Assembly (NCBI GenBank): GCA_964464755.1
Contig: CAYXGZ010000044.1
Span: 1 to 29,982, forward strand
Direction: 5' to 3'
DNA from: CAYXGZ01 sp964464755
Lineage (GTDB): Bacteria; Planctomycetota; MHYJ01; JACPRB01
Length of the DNA stretch: 29,982 bases
Under the pieces are notes generated by a model. The model worked only from the letters and a program-made list of their open reading frames with translations. It made no database searches and had not been told where the DNA came from. A program made the translations under genes and the position numbers. Position 1 is the first letter of the stretch, and the number at the start of each line of letters is the position of its first letter. Positions 1 through 6,934 of this stretch are shown here, piece after piece.

Positions 1-1520
1 CCGCCGTCGGCGAGCTCGAAGCGCCCCGGCTTGCGGGCGACGGCGCCGGTGAACGAGCCCTTCTCGTGGCCGAAGAGCTCGCTGGCGATCAGGCCCTCGG
101 GCAGGGCCGCGCAGTTCACCTTGATGAGCGCCCGGTCGCGGCGGCTCGAGAGCCGGTGGATGGCGCGCGCGATGAGCTCCTTGCCCGTGCCCGTCTCGCC
201 GCGGATCAGCACGGTGGAGTCCGTCAGCGCGACGCGCTCCGCGTCCCGCAGCGCCCGCGTCAGCTCTGCGTTCGAGCCGACGACCTCGAAGAAGTGGTGC
301 TCCGTGGAGAGCTCGTCCTTGAGGTAGACGTTCTCGCGCTGGAGCTGGTCCTTGAGGCCGCGGATCTCCGCGTAGGAGCGCGCGTTGGCGACCGCCGCCG
401 TCATGTTCTGCGCGACCTGCTCGAGGAGGTGCACGTCGTCGCCCGAGTACGCCTCGGGCCGCGCCGCCGAGACGTTGAAGGTCCCGATCACCGTGCCGCG
501 CAGCACGAGGGGCGTCACGAGGAAGGAGCGGATGCCGGCCGTGTGCAGCAGGTCCTCGTCGAAGCGCCGCTCGACCTTCGAGAGGTCCCCGCGCCGGACG
601 GCCCGCCGCGTCGAGATCGCCTCGCCGATCGTCGAGCCCTCGAGCGGGATCCTCGCGTCGCGCCCGAGGATCTCGCGCTGGGGCGGCTCGAGGGCCGCGA
701 ACACCAGGTGCCGCCCGCCCTCGTCGAGCAGCGTGATGCTGGCCCGGTCGAAGGGGAGCAGGTCGCGGATCTCCGCGACGGTCGCCCGGAACACGGTCTC
801 GAGGTCCAGCGACGCGTTCACGGCGTTGGCGATCCGCAGGAGGCGGCGCTCGCGCTCCGAGGCCCGCTGCAGCCGCGCCGTCTGCCGGTCCACCTCCTCG
901 CCGACGCGCTTGAGGAAGGCGGCCTTGAGCTCGTTGGCGGACTGCAGGTCGCGGTTCGCCTGCTCGAGGCGGCCCGTGCGGGCGCTGAGCTCGGAGATCA
1001 GCCGGGCCTTGTCGGCCGCCACGGCGATGTGGCCCGAGATCTCCGCGATCCGGCGCGCGTGCTCGTCGTCGTAGGCGTCCTTCTCGCGGGCGGAGATGGA
1101 GACGATGCCGAGGACCTCGCCGCCCATCTTCAGCGGGACGGCGAGGTTGGACTTCATCCCCTCGAGCGTGAGCCGGCGGGTCGAGTCCGACTCGGGATGG
1201 GTCGCGAGGAAAGCCGCCAGGTCGCCGACCCGGCTCGGCTCGCCGTCGCGCACGACGGGTAGGAGCCGGGGGTCGCCGGCCGGCTGGAGATGGCCCACGG
1301 GCAGGTGCACCTCGCCCGAGCCGGTGGTCCGGAGGGCCGTCACGACGAGGTCGCGGCGGTCCGCGTCGAGCAGCGCGATCGCGATCCGGTCCACCGGCAC
1401 CAGGCCCTTGAGGCCGCGGTGGATGACGTCGAGGATGTCCTCGATCTTGCTGCCCTTGCTCAGCTCCGCGAGGATCGTGTTGGTGAGGCGGAGCCGCTTG
1501 ACGGTGTTGTCGCCGGCCAT
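1..1520 (-). CDS. Sigma-54-dependent activator with two GAF domains (C-terminal part beyond the window)
   Basis: Bacterial enhancer-binding protein that would use ATP hydrolysis to open sigma-54 promoters. The first 506 residues are visible from ATG at 1520. Residues about 20-160 and 236-385 form two GAF sensory domains (the second contains a typical RASITLLDE-like strand), joined by a charged helix. The AAA+ domain begins near residue 405: Walker A GETGTGKE at about 439-446 and the sigma-54 contact loop at about 486-491, which reads GSFTGA rather than the usual GAFTGA. The rest of the AAA+ domain and any Fis-type DNA-binding domain lie left of base 1. It starts 50 bp after the pseudokinase gene on the same strand, so it may be the third gene of that operon. 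No receiver domain is present, so the input is presumably a ligand or a partner protein bound by the GAF domains. Family call is secure; the signal sensed is unknown. Confidence 0.93.
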   Translation of the reverse strand, partial: MAGDNTVKRLRLTNTILAELSKGSKIEDILDVIHRGLKGLVPVDRIAIALLDADRRDLVVTALRTTGSGEVHLPVGHLQPAGDPRLLPVVRDGEPSRVGDLAAFLATHPESDSTRRLTLEGMKSNLAVPLKMGGEVLGIVSISAREKDAYDDEHARRIAEISGHIAVAADKARLISELSARTGRLEQANRDLQSANELKAAFLKRVGEEVDRQTARLQRASERERRLLRIANAVNASLDLETVFRATVAEIRDLLPFDRASITLLDEGGRHLVFAALEPPQREILGRDARIPLEGSTIGEAISTRRAVRRGDLSKVERRFDEDLLHTAGIRSFLVTPLVLRGTVIGTFNVSAARPEAYSGDDVHLLEQVAQNMTAAVANARSYAEIRGLKDQLQRENVYLKDELSTEHHFFEVVGSNAELTRALRDAERVALTDSTVLIRGETGTGKELIARAIHRLSSRRDRALIKVNCAALPEGLIASELFGHEKGSFTGAVARKPGRFELADG

Positions 1521-1570
1521 GGCAACATGCTAGGGCAAGGCGGGATGCGGGGCCACCGAAAAAATCGGTG

Positions 1571-2443
1571 CTATCCGGCTTCGGGCTGGCGGCGGTTCTT
1601 GCGCTCCATGGCCTGGAGCAGGGATTCCTGGATCTGCTCGCCGGGGATGAGCTGGTAGAGGCGGCCCGCCTCCTCGGCCATCTCCTCGGCGGAGAGGAAG
1701 GGCTCGTTGCCCATGATGCGGTCGGCCATGGCGGCGAGGAGGTCGTCGACCTCGGGGGCGATGCGGCGGAGGGGCGGGATGCCGTCCCACGCGGCCATCT
1801 GCGAGTACGTCCGGCCGCAGATCAGGCTGAGGAAGAAGGTCCCGAGATCGGCGAGATCGCCGGCGGCGTCCGGGGGCAGCTCGTCGCGGCCCTGGAGGAC
1901 CTGCAGGACCGCGCGAAGGCCGGTGTCGACGAGGTAGGGCCGCGCGGAGTCGTCGAGGATGATGTTGCGCGGGCGCAGGCCGCCGTGGACGACGCCGCGG
2001 GAGTGGGCGTACTGCAGGGCGCGCGCGACCTGGTAGAAGACCTGGAGGCCCTGCTCGGGGCCGAGCGCGGTCGCGTCGACGGGCCGCCCGGGGACGTAGG
2101 GCCGGACCAGGAAGTAGATGCCCTGGAACTGGGAGAGCTTGAAGTGCGGCACGAAGACGGGGTGCGCGAGGTTCGCGAGCGGCCGGAGCAGCTCGCCGAT
2201 GCGTTCGAGCAGGGCGCGGTCCTCGATGGGGCCGAGCAGGCGCAGCGCGAGCGGCCGGGTCTGCCCGTCCTGGACGGCGCGGAAGGTGCGCGAGGCGAGG
2301 CGCTCCTGCAGGGCGTACTTGCCCAGGCGGGACTGGGGCAGGGGGCCGGCGGACTCCTCGGGGGTGGGCAGGACGGGGCGCGACGGCGGCCGCAGGAGCT
2401 TCTGCAGCTTGTGGATCTGGCGGTCGGGCAGCGCGTCGCTCAT
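1571..2443 (-). CDS. Degenerate Ser/Thr protein kinase (pseudokinase), partner of the ECF sigma factor
   Basis: 290 residues with the outline of a Hanks-type kinase but without its catalytic residues. The glycine loop is absent (LASRTFRAV, about 49-57). The beta-3 lysine is replaced by arginine (LALRLL, R68). The HRD motif reads HGG (153-155), so the catalytic aspartate is missing, although N160 remains in LRPRNIILDD. DFG reads DTG (173-175). The C-lobe helix corresponding to DIYSLG is recognisable as DLADLG (about 196-201). No transmembrane segment is seen. Its ATG overlaps the stop of the upstream ECF sigma gene by 4 bases (ATGA), indicating translational coupling. In planctomycete-type systems ECF sigma factors are often paired with active Ser/Thr kinases; here the partner probably acts by binding rather than by phosphorylation. 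That role is inference. Confidence 0.8.
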   Translation of the reverse strand: MSDALPDRQIHKLQKLLRPPSRPVLPTPEESAGPLPQSRLGKYALQERLASRTFRAVQDGQTRPLALRLLGPIEDRALLERIGELLRPLANLAHPVFVPHFKLSQFQGIYFLVRPYVPGRPVDATALGPEQGLQVFYQVARALQYAHSRGVVHGGLRPRNIILDDSARPYLVDTGLRAVLQVLQGRDELPPDAAGDLADLGTFFLSLICGRTYSQMAAWDGIPPLRRIAPEVDDLLAAMADRIMGNEPFLSAEEMAEEAGRLYQLIPGEQIQESLLQAMERKNRRQPEAG

Positions 2444-3189
2444 CGTCCGTCACCGAAGAGATCGGCCATTTCCTCGCGGAAGTCGTCGTCGGAAATGCAG
2501 TACTCGCGGACCTTCGCCTGGATGATCTCGCGGAGGCGGCGGCGCGCGTCGGCGAGGTAGTTCGTCACGTCCCAGATCTTGAGGCCGAGGTCCTTGGCCA
2601 CCGACTCGTAGGAGACCTCCTCCTCGTCGGCGAGCTGGTAGCGCTCGAAGACCTTCATGTAGGCGGGCTTCTTCTCGGCGGCGTACTCCTTGCGGAGCTG
2701 CTCGACGGCGCCGGTGAAGACGGTGCGGATCCACTCGGCGCGGTACGCGTCCTCGGGCGTCGCGTCGTCGGGGACCTGGATCTCGCCCTCGTCCTTGAGG
2801 GCGACGTCGAGGGAGACGATCTTCTGGCCGCCGCCGCGCATGCGGGCCTGGCTCTCGGCGTACTGGTTGCGGAGGAAGTTCTCGAGGGCGGTGCGGAGCA
2901 GGGCGCGGAAGCGGCCGCGATCCTTGTCGGCGGAGGCGAAGAGGTCCTTCTCGAGGAGGTTCGCGATGAAGGCCTGGGCGAGGTCCTTGGCGTCCTCGTT
3001 GCTGCGGCCCCACTTGCGGCGGATGTAGGCGTAGATGGGGCGCCAGTAGCGCTCGAGGAGTTTCTGCAGGGCCTCGCGGCGCACGGGCGCGTCCTTGGCC
3101 GTCGAGCGGAGGATGGCGGACCAGGGCGTGACGGGGAAGCGCTCGGAGCCCGGCACCATCTCCGTGTCGCGGTGAAACGTGTCGCCCAT
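2440..3189 (-). CDS. ECF-type RNA polymerase sigma factor
   Basis: 249-residue sigma-70 family protein of the extracytoplasmic-function type. Region 2 lies at about 35-110, including an AKDLAQ core (67-72) that matches the usual DAeDLvQ segment of region 2. Region 4 with a helix-turn-helix is at about 192-225 (YESVAKDLGLKIWDV and a following arginine-rich helix). A long acidic linker (about 128-150) separates the two. It has about 30 extra C-terminal residues beyond region 4 (acidic, ending DLFGDGR), which is longer than the typical ECF factor and could be a regulatory tail. Start is ATG at 3189. It is first in the operon, overlapping the pseudokinase gene by 4 bases. No anti-sigma factor gene is adjacent. 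Confidence 0.9.
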   Translation of the reverse strand: MGDTFHRDTEMVPGSERFPVTPWSAILRSTAKDAPVRREALQKLLERYWRPIYAYIRRKWGRSNEDAKDLAQAFIANLLEKDLFASADKDRGRFRALLRTALENFLRNQYAESQARMRGGGQKIVSLDVALKDEGEIQVPDDATPEDAYRAEWIRTVFTGAVEQLRKEYAAEKKPAYMKVFERYQLADEEEVSYESVAKDLGLKIWDVTNYLADARRRLREIIQAKVREYCISDDDFREEMADLFGDGR

Positions 3190-3200
3190 GAAGTGCGTTC

Positions 3201-3206
3201 ATTCTA
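3201..3206 (-). promoter_or_regulatory. Possible -10 box (TAGAAT) of the ECF sigma gene
   Basis: On the minus strand TAGAAT lies 11 bases before the ATG at 3189. No TTGACA-like -35 is found at 16-18 bases, so the promoter may depend on another factor or on the ECF factor itself. If used, the transcript would have an extremely short leader. Confidence 0.35.
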
Positions 3207-3256
3207 TCCCGCGGGCGGGACCGGGCCCTTGAATTTCCTTTCCGTGGAATCGGGAG

Positions 3257-3406
3257 GGTGGTACCTTCAACCCTCGCGCGGTCGCAGGGGTTGCGCCGCG
3301 GGCTTCGTCATGAAACGGGTGCCATAGATAGTTTGCATATTGATCAAATCTCCCGGGGGCGGTCCTTGTAATCTCGGGTGGATGAAGAGTCCCGAATGGA
3401 AGCAGG
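3257..3406 (+). repeat. Leader repeat, copy A (before the gap)
   Basis: Matches 3604-3753. The last roughly 55 bases are identical between copies, and the preceding roughly 95 bases are clearly related but diverged, with one small indel (offset 347 then 348). In copy B this sequence lies directly upstream of the secreted protein gene at 3811, so copy A should be the leader of the gene hidden in the gap. The segment around 3321-3350 is AT-rich compared with the surroundings and may hold the promoter. Confidence 0.9.
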
Positions 3407-3506
3407 NNNNNNNNNNNNNNNNNNNNNNNNNNNNNNNNNNNNNNNNNNNNNNNNNNNNNNNNNNNNNNNNNNNNNNNNNNNNNNNNNNNNNNNNNNNNNN
3501 NNNNNN
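3407..3506. other. Scaffold gap (100 Ns, nominal length)
   Basis: Exactly 100 Ns, a standard placeholder for a gap of unknown size. The sequence on its left equals the leader of the gene at 3811-5520 and the sequence on its right equals that gene's last codons and terminator. By comparison with the intact copy, where 1754 bases separate the same two landmarks (3753 and 5508), the true missing length is probably about 1.75 kb. Confidence 0.95.
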
Positions 3507-3519
3507 CCTCCGCGCCTAG
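3407..3519 (+). CDS. Hidden tandem paralogue of the large secreted protein (only last codons visible)
   Basis: Only the final codons Leu-Arg-Ala-stop (3507-3519) lie outside the gap. They are identical to the end of the gene at 3811-5520, and the next 42 bases, including the terminator stem, are identical too. With the matching leader left of the gap, this shows that a second copy of the gene lies inside it and was lost through repeat collapse. The two copies differ in their leaders and in their terminator T-tracts, so they are separate diverged loci and not one locus assembled twice. The coding sequence itself cannot be read; the given start is just the gap edge. Confidence 0.75.
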
Positions 3520-3533
3520 TCCACGCCTTCCAC

Positions 3534-3569
3534 GACGCCCCGGGGCAACCCCCCGGGGCGTCTTTTTTT
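3534..3569 (+). terminator. Rho-independent terminator of the hidden paralogue
   Basis: A 12-bp perfect stem (3534-3545 with 3551-3562, GC-rich, 5-base loop) is followed by seven Ts at 3563-3569. It is the same element as at 5536-5570, with a different T-tract. Confidence 0.9.
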
Positions 3570-3603
3570 CCCTGCGTCTCCCGATTGGTGAGCAACGCTG
3601 CAC

Positions 3604-3753
3604 GGCGGTACCCACGTTGGAGGAGTGATCGCAGGGATCGCCTCGCGGATTCCGTCAGGAAAGAGGTGCCATAGAAAGTTTGCAGATTGATTAAATCCCC
3701 CGGGGGCGGTCCTTGTAATCTCGGGTGGATGAAGAGTCCCGAATGGAAGCAGG
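3604..3753 (+). repeat. Leader repeat, copy B
   Basis: Second copy of 3257-3406, directly upstream of the gene at 3811. The roughly 55-base distal block ending at 3753 is identical in both copies, while the remainder has drifted. Such uneven conservation of untranslated sequence suggests either a functional leader RNA or recent gene conversion. I recognise no known riboswitch class in it. Confidence 0.9.
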
Positions 3754-3800
3754 GTGGGCTTCATTCGTAAGATCTTGGTGGCGAAGGCGATAAAAGGTCC

Positions 3801-3807
3801 GGAGGGG
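3801..3807 (+). promoter_or_regulatory. Ribosome binding site deciding the start at 3811
   Basis: GGAGGGG sits 3-5 bases before ATG 3811, with a second ATG at 3817. The reading frame also opens further upstream with GTG at 3754, but nothing resembling a Shine-Dalgarno site precedes that codon, and the signal peptide begins at 3811. Confidence 0.75.
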
Positions 3808-3810
3808 ATT

Positions 3811-5520
3811 ATGCGCATGGGTGTCCTGAGTCGGGCGGCCTTCGCGGTCGCGTTCCTGGCGGTGTTCACCGCGATGGCGGTGGAAGCGCCGAAGGCGAAG
3901 TCGCAGGTGGGCGGCTACTTCCAGCGCATGACGTTCATGCACCAGAACGCGCAGCTGCACTTCAGCACGCTGGACACGACGCTGGCGCCGAGCCCGGGCG
4001 CGCCGACGGTCGGCAAGTTCATCCAAGCGACCGGCCAGTCGAGCCAGCTCATCGAGGGGCAGACGTATCCGTCGCCCCTCAATCCCGAGTACATGTACGG
4101 ATTCACCAAGGACGGCACGAACCTGCGCACGGTCGGCGTGACGGGGACGCCCATCCAGTCCATCGACTTCAGCGACACCTTCTCGCGCATCAACGGCGCC
4201 TGGCTGTTCACGAACCAGGTGGCCGCGTTCCCGTTCAACTCGGTTCCCAGCTGCTACGACCTCGTGCCGCACTACGCGATGGTGGGCGAGATCAACCAGG
4301 CCAACCCCTCGCTGCAGGGCAACTCGACGGGCATCATCCTCGTCAACCCCGCGACGATGGCCGGATTCAAGGTCGGCGCGACGGGGCAGTTCTTCGGCGA
4401 CTCGTCCACGACCAAGTTCGAGGACATCTGCTGCTGCGTGTACCCCGGCCTGGACGGGGACTACGCGACGGCGGCGGACAACGAGTACCGCTACGTCATG
4501 GGCCTGGTCCTGACGGGCTCCGGCCTCGGCGGCATGGGCTGCCTGTCCCTGAACTTCGACGAGACGATGAACGGGAAGTCGCCGCCCGACCCGTTCAACC
4601 CCGTCGAGCCGACCCGCGGCCCCGACTTCACGAACGTCTATCCCCGCGTCAACGCGAACAGCAAGTGGGGCACGACCTCGATCGGCGGCGTGGTGGATAA
4701 CGGCCAGGTCTACATGCGGTCTTGGTACGCCCGCCCCGGCATCCCGGGCTTCGCCAACACGGAGGACCGGTCCTACGTGGCCATGGGCTCGGTGATCGAG
4801 ATCCCCGGCACCCCGACCCGGTGGCGGCCCCGCTTCTGCACCTTCAGCATGGGCCTGGACTCGGTGACCTCGCTCCCGACGCTCGTCTTCTACACCGGAG
4901 CGGATCCGAACTGGCACGCCTTCTGCAAGCCCTATCTCACCAGCGACATCTTCAAGAGCATGGTCGTCGTCGGCGACTGGTGCTTCTGCACGACGGGAGA
5001 CGGGATCAACGGCGACGGCTTCGGCGACCAGATCGAGATGATCTACCTGCCCGAGGCCTGCGACGGCCTGCCGGACGACGGCCACCGCGGCTCCTGGAGC
5101 CCGCTGACCACCAGCGCGGGCTACGCCGGTGGCTTCTACGACACGAACCGGGTGGCGACGATCGTGTACTTCGGCACGGGCTCGGGCACGAGCAGCGCCT
5201 TCGGGACGATCCGCAGCCCCTACCAGGACTGGGGCCCGAACATCGCCGGCGCCGGCTCCGGCCTGACCCCGATCGACTTCCACACGGAGGAGGAGAAGCT
5301 CCTCGGCCTGAACGTCCGCCAGGCCCCCCAGCCGTTCACGGGGTACTACCAGACCGAGGACCCGGCCTCGAACTTCCCCGGGTCCATCTACGGCAAGGGG
5401 AAGGGATCGGACTCCGCGGGCGCCTGCCACGGCAGCAGCTCCGGCGGAGGCGCCTCGATCGCCGCCCTCGCCGGCCTGCTCGCGATGGCCGGCCTCCTGG
5501 TGAAGACCCTCCGCGCCTAG
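3811..5520 (+). CDS. Large secreted protein of unknown family with C-terminal membrane/sorting tail
   Basis: 569 residues from ATG 3811. An N-terminal signal peptide is visible (basic start, hydrophobic core 9-24, small residues before residue 27). The mature part is rich in Gly, Asp, Pro, Thr and aromatics and low in Lys, typical of a surface beta-rich protein. Two cysteine clusters stand out: EDICCCVYPG near residue 205 and DWCFCTTGDGINGDGFGDQ near 387; the latter has a DG-rich loop resembling calcium-binding repeats. The end has a Cys plus Ser/Gly-rich stretch (ACHGSSSGGG), a hydrophobic helix (about 549-564) and a short basic tail (KTLRA), like the tripartite C-terminal sorting signals of the PEP-CTERM/MYXO-CTERM kind but without their signature motifs. 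It ends in a strong terminator. A nearly identical gene lies in the adjacent gap. I do not recognise the family; cell-surface anchoring is inferred. Confidence 0.85.
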   Translation: MRMGVLSRAAFAVAFLAVFTAMAVEAPKAKSQVGGYFQRMTFMHQNAQLHFSTLDTTLAPSPGAPTVGKFIQATGQSSQLIEGQTYPSPLNPEYMYGFTKDGTNLRTVGVTGTPIQSIDFSDTFSRINGAWLFTNQVAAFPFNSVPSCYDLVPHYAMVGEINQANPSLQGNSTGIILVNPATMAGFKVGATGQFFGDSSTTKFEDICCCVYPGLDGDYATAADNEYRYVMGLVLTGSGLGGMGCLSLNFDETMNGKSPPDPFNPVEPTRGPDFTNVYPRVNANSKWGTTSIGGVVDNGQVYMRSWYARPGIPGFANTEDRSYVAMGSVIEIPGTPTRWRPRFCTFSMGLDSVTSLPTLVFYTGADPNWHAFCKPYLTSDIFKSMVVVGDWCFCTTGDGINGDGFGDQIEMIYLPEACDGLPDDGHRGSWSPLTTSAGYAGGFYDTNRVATIVYFGTGSGTSSAFGTIRSPYQDWGPNIAGAGSGLTPIDFHTEEEKLLGLNVRQAPQPFTGYYQTEDPASNFPGSIYGKGKGSDSAGACHGSSSGGGASIAALAGLLAMAGLLVKTLRA

Positions 5521-5535
5521 TCCACGCCTTCCACG

Positions 5536-5570
5536 ACGCCCCGGGGCAACCCCCCGGGGCGTTTTCTTTT
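5536..5570 (+). terminator. Rho-independent terminator
   Basis: An 11-bp GC-rich stem (5536-5546 with 5552-5562) is followed by a T-rich tract to 5570, 15 bases after the stop codon of the secreted protein. It duplicates the element at 3534-3569. Confidence 0.9.
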
Positions 5571-5597
5571 CCCCCGCGCCGCCCTCCCGGCCCGTCG

Positions 5598-5603
5598 TAT
5601 CAT
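5598..5603 (+). promoter_or_regulatory. Possible -10 box (TATCAT)
   Basis: GTATCATCCC resembles the -10 sequences found before other genes here (for example 9983-9988). No convincing -35 lies 16-18 bases upstream. It follows the terminator at 5536-5570 and could start the five-gene run beginning at 5666. Confidence 0.4.
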
Positions 5604-5665
5604 CCCCGTCCGAATCCGCGAAAGGCCGGACCCGGATCGGCCGATACAACCGAGGAGAGAAAACC

Positions 5666-6913
5666 ATGAGGGGATTGGTCTTCCTGTCGGTCCTCGCCCT
5701 GCTTCCCGCCGCCCTCTCCGCCCAGGACGATCCCGCGCTCGAGGGCCGCTTCCGCTCCGAGCCCTTCGACGTGTACGGCGCCTTCCCGACCGGCTGGATC
5801 CGCAAGGACTCCCAGCACCCGATCCTCCTCCGCGTCGTCGCCCCGGAGGGCGGGCCGAAGAACGGGTCCATCACCCTGAGCACCCACACGCTGCCCACCC
5901 CGACCACCATCAAGGCCGTCGCCGCCGAGTTCCGCGAGAAGGCCCCGGGCCTCTTCGCCGCCTACGCCCCGGTCGCCGAGACCGAGATCGACGCGGCCGG
6001 CGTCCCCGGCGTCGCCATCACGTTCACCGCGACCATGAAGGCCGACGCCCGCCAGGTCGTCGGCTTCCACGGCGTCCTCCTCCGCAGCGCCGACGAGGCC
6101 TTCCACGTCGACGCCTCCGCCGACCCGGCCGAGAAGGACAAGGTCTTCGACCTGGCCACCCGGGTCCTCAAGTCGCTCCGCTTCGGCCTCCCGCTGCCGG
6201 ACGAGGTGAAGGCCCAGCTCGCGAAGGCCGCCGAGGTCCTCAAGGGCTCCGCCGTCGAGCCCGGCCTCCTCGGCACGCGCTGGTACAAGATCCTCTTCGC
6301 CGGCGAGAAGCTCGGCTGGCAGCGCTTCACCGTCCGCGAGGAGAAGGTCGGCGACAAGCCCGGGTACGCCTTCGAGCAGGAGCTCGTCCGCCAGGACAAG
6401 GAGGGCGGCCGCAACGCCATCCTCGTCCGCGGCCAGTGCCTCCCCGACGGGTCCTACCAGCGCGTCGAGTACCAGGAGGTCATCGAGGGCCCCGGCCGCC
6501 CGAAGCTCGAGTTCAAGGAGACGGCCTCCATCGACCGCGGGGAGTACTTCGCCGACCGGACCCTCCGCGGCGAGTCCCGCCAGGCGAAGGCCCGCGCCCC
6601 CGAGGGCGCGTACCTGGCCGGCGTCGCCGACCTCGTCCGCTCCCGACTCTCCGCGGCGCCGATCGGCACCTACGCGATCCGCCTGATCTCGCCGTTCCGC
6701 GAGCACCCGGCCACCGACCGCTTCGAGGTCGCCTCGCGCGGCAAGGTCAAGACCGCCGACGGCGAGCAGGAGCTCGTCACCGTCCTCGTCCAGGCCCAGC
6801 GCCGCGCCATGGAGGAGTACCTCTACGACGCCAAGGGCGGGCTCTACCAGAGCTCCGGCGCCAAGAACCCGGTCGTCATCCGCCTCTGCACCGAAGCCGA
6901 GGCGAAGAAGTAG
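5666..6913 (+). CDS. Secreted two-domain protein of unknown function
   Basis: 415 residues. The start is supported by a GAGGAGA ribosome site a few bases upstream of ATG 5666. A signal peptide covers residues 1-19 with cleavage after LSA. Residues about 33-175 look like a PsbP/DcrB-type fold (F..P.GW.R... start, alternating strands, final helix DLATRVLKSLRF); this is pattern similarity only. Residues about 195-410 form a second beta-rich domain beginning GTRWYKILFAGEKLGW, reminiscent of segments found beside transglutaminase-like domains in planctomycete proteins. No catalytic motif is evident. It heads a run of closely spaced genes (amidase 21 bp downstream), suggesting an envelope role. Confidence 0.8.
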   Translation: MRGLVFLSVLALLPAALSAQDDPALEGRFRSEPFDVYGAFPTGWIRKDSQHPILLRVVAPEGGPKNGSITLSTHTLPTPTTIKAVAAEFREKAPGLFAAYAPVAETEIDAAGVPGVAITFTATMKADARQVVGFHGVLLRSADEAFHVDASADPAEKDKVFDLATRVLKSLRFGLPLPDEVKAQLAKAAEVLKGSAVEPGLLGTRWYKILFAGEKLGWQRFTVREEKVGDKPGYAFEQELVRQDKEGGRNAILVRGQCLPDGSYQRVEYQEVIEGPGRPKLEFKETASIDRGEYFADRTLRGESRQAKARAPEGAYLAGVADLVRSRLSAAPIGTYAIRLISPFREHPATDRFEVASRGKVKTADGEQELVTVLVQAQRRAMEEYLYDAKGGLYQSSGAKNPVVIRLCTEAEAKK

Positions 6914-6934
6914 CTCCACGGAGTGGGGGGCGGC

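Noticed and set aside
1554..1570. 6-bp hairpin with A5 loop between the pseudokinase and sigma-54 activator genes
   Set aside because: No T-tract follows on either strand, so it is not a convincing terminator; too short to call an operator.
3199..3615. Minus-strand frames running through the N gap
   Set aside because: They are open only because Ns cannot form stops; the flanks are leader and terminator repeats.
3668..3687. GTGCCAT ... TTTGCA in the leader repeat as a sigma-54 promoter
   Set aside because: The -12-like GC is present, but the bases 12 positions upstream are CA, not GG, and the GG present is at the wrong spacing. Conserved in both copies, but not a valid -24/-12 pair.
3754..3810. 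N-terminal extension of the secreted protein from GTG 3754
   Set aside because: No ribosome site precedes it, while GGAGGGG and a signal peptide mark ATG 3811. The extension would also place the signal peptide internally.
4912..4927. Sigma-54-like -24/-12 motif (TGGCAC, then CTGCA)
   Set aside because: It lies in the middle of a coding sequence where TGGCAC simply encodes Trp-His; similar hits occur in other coding regions. No gene starts downstream.
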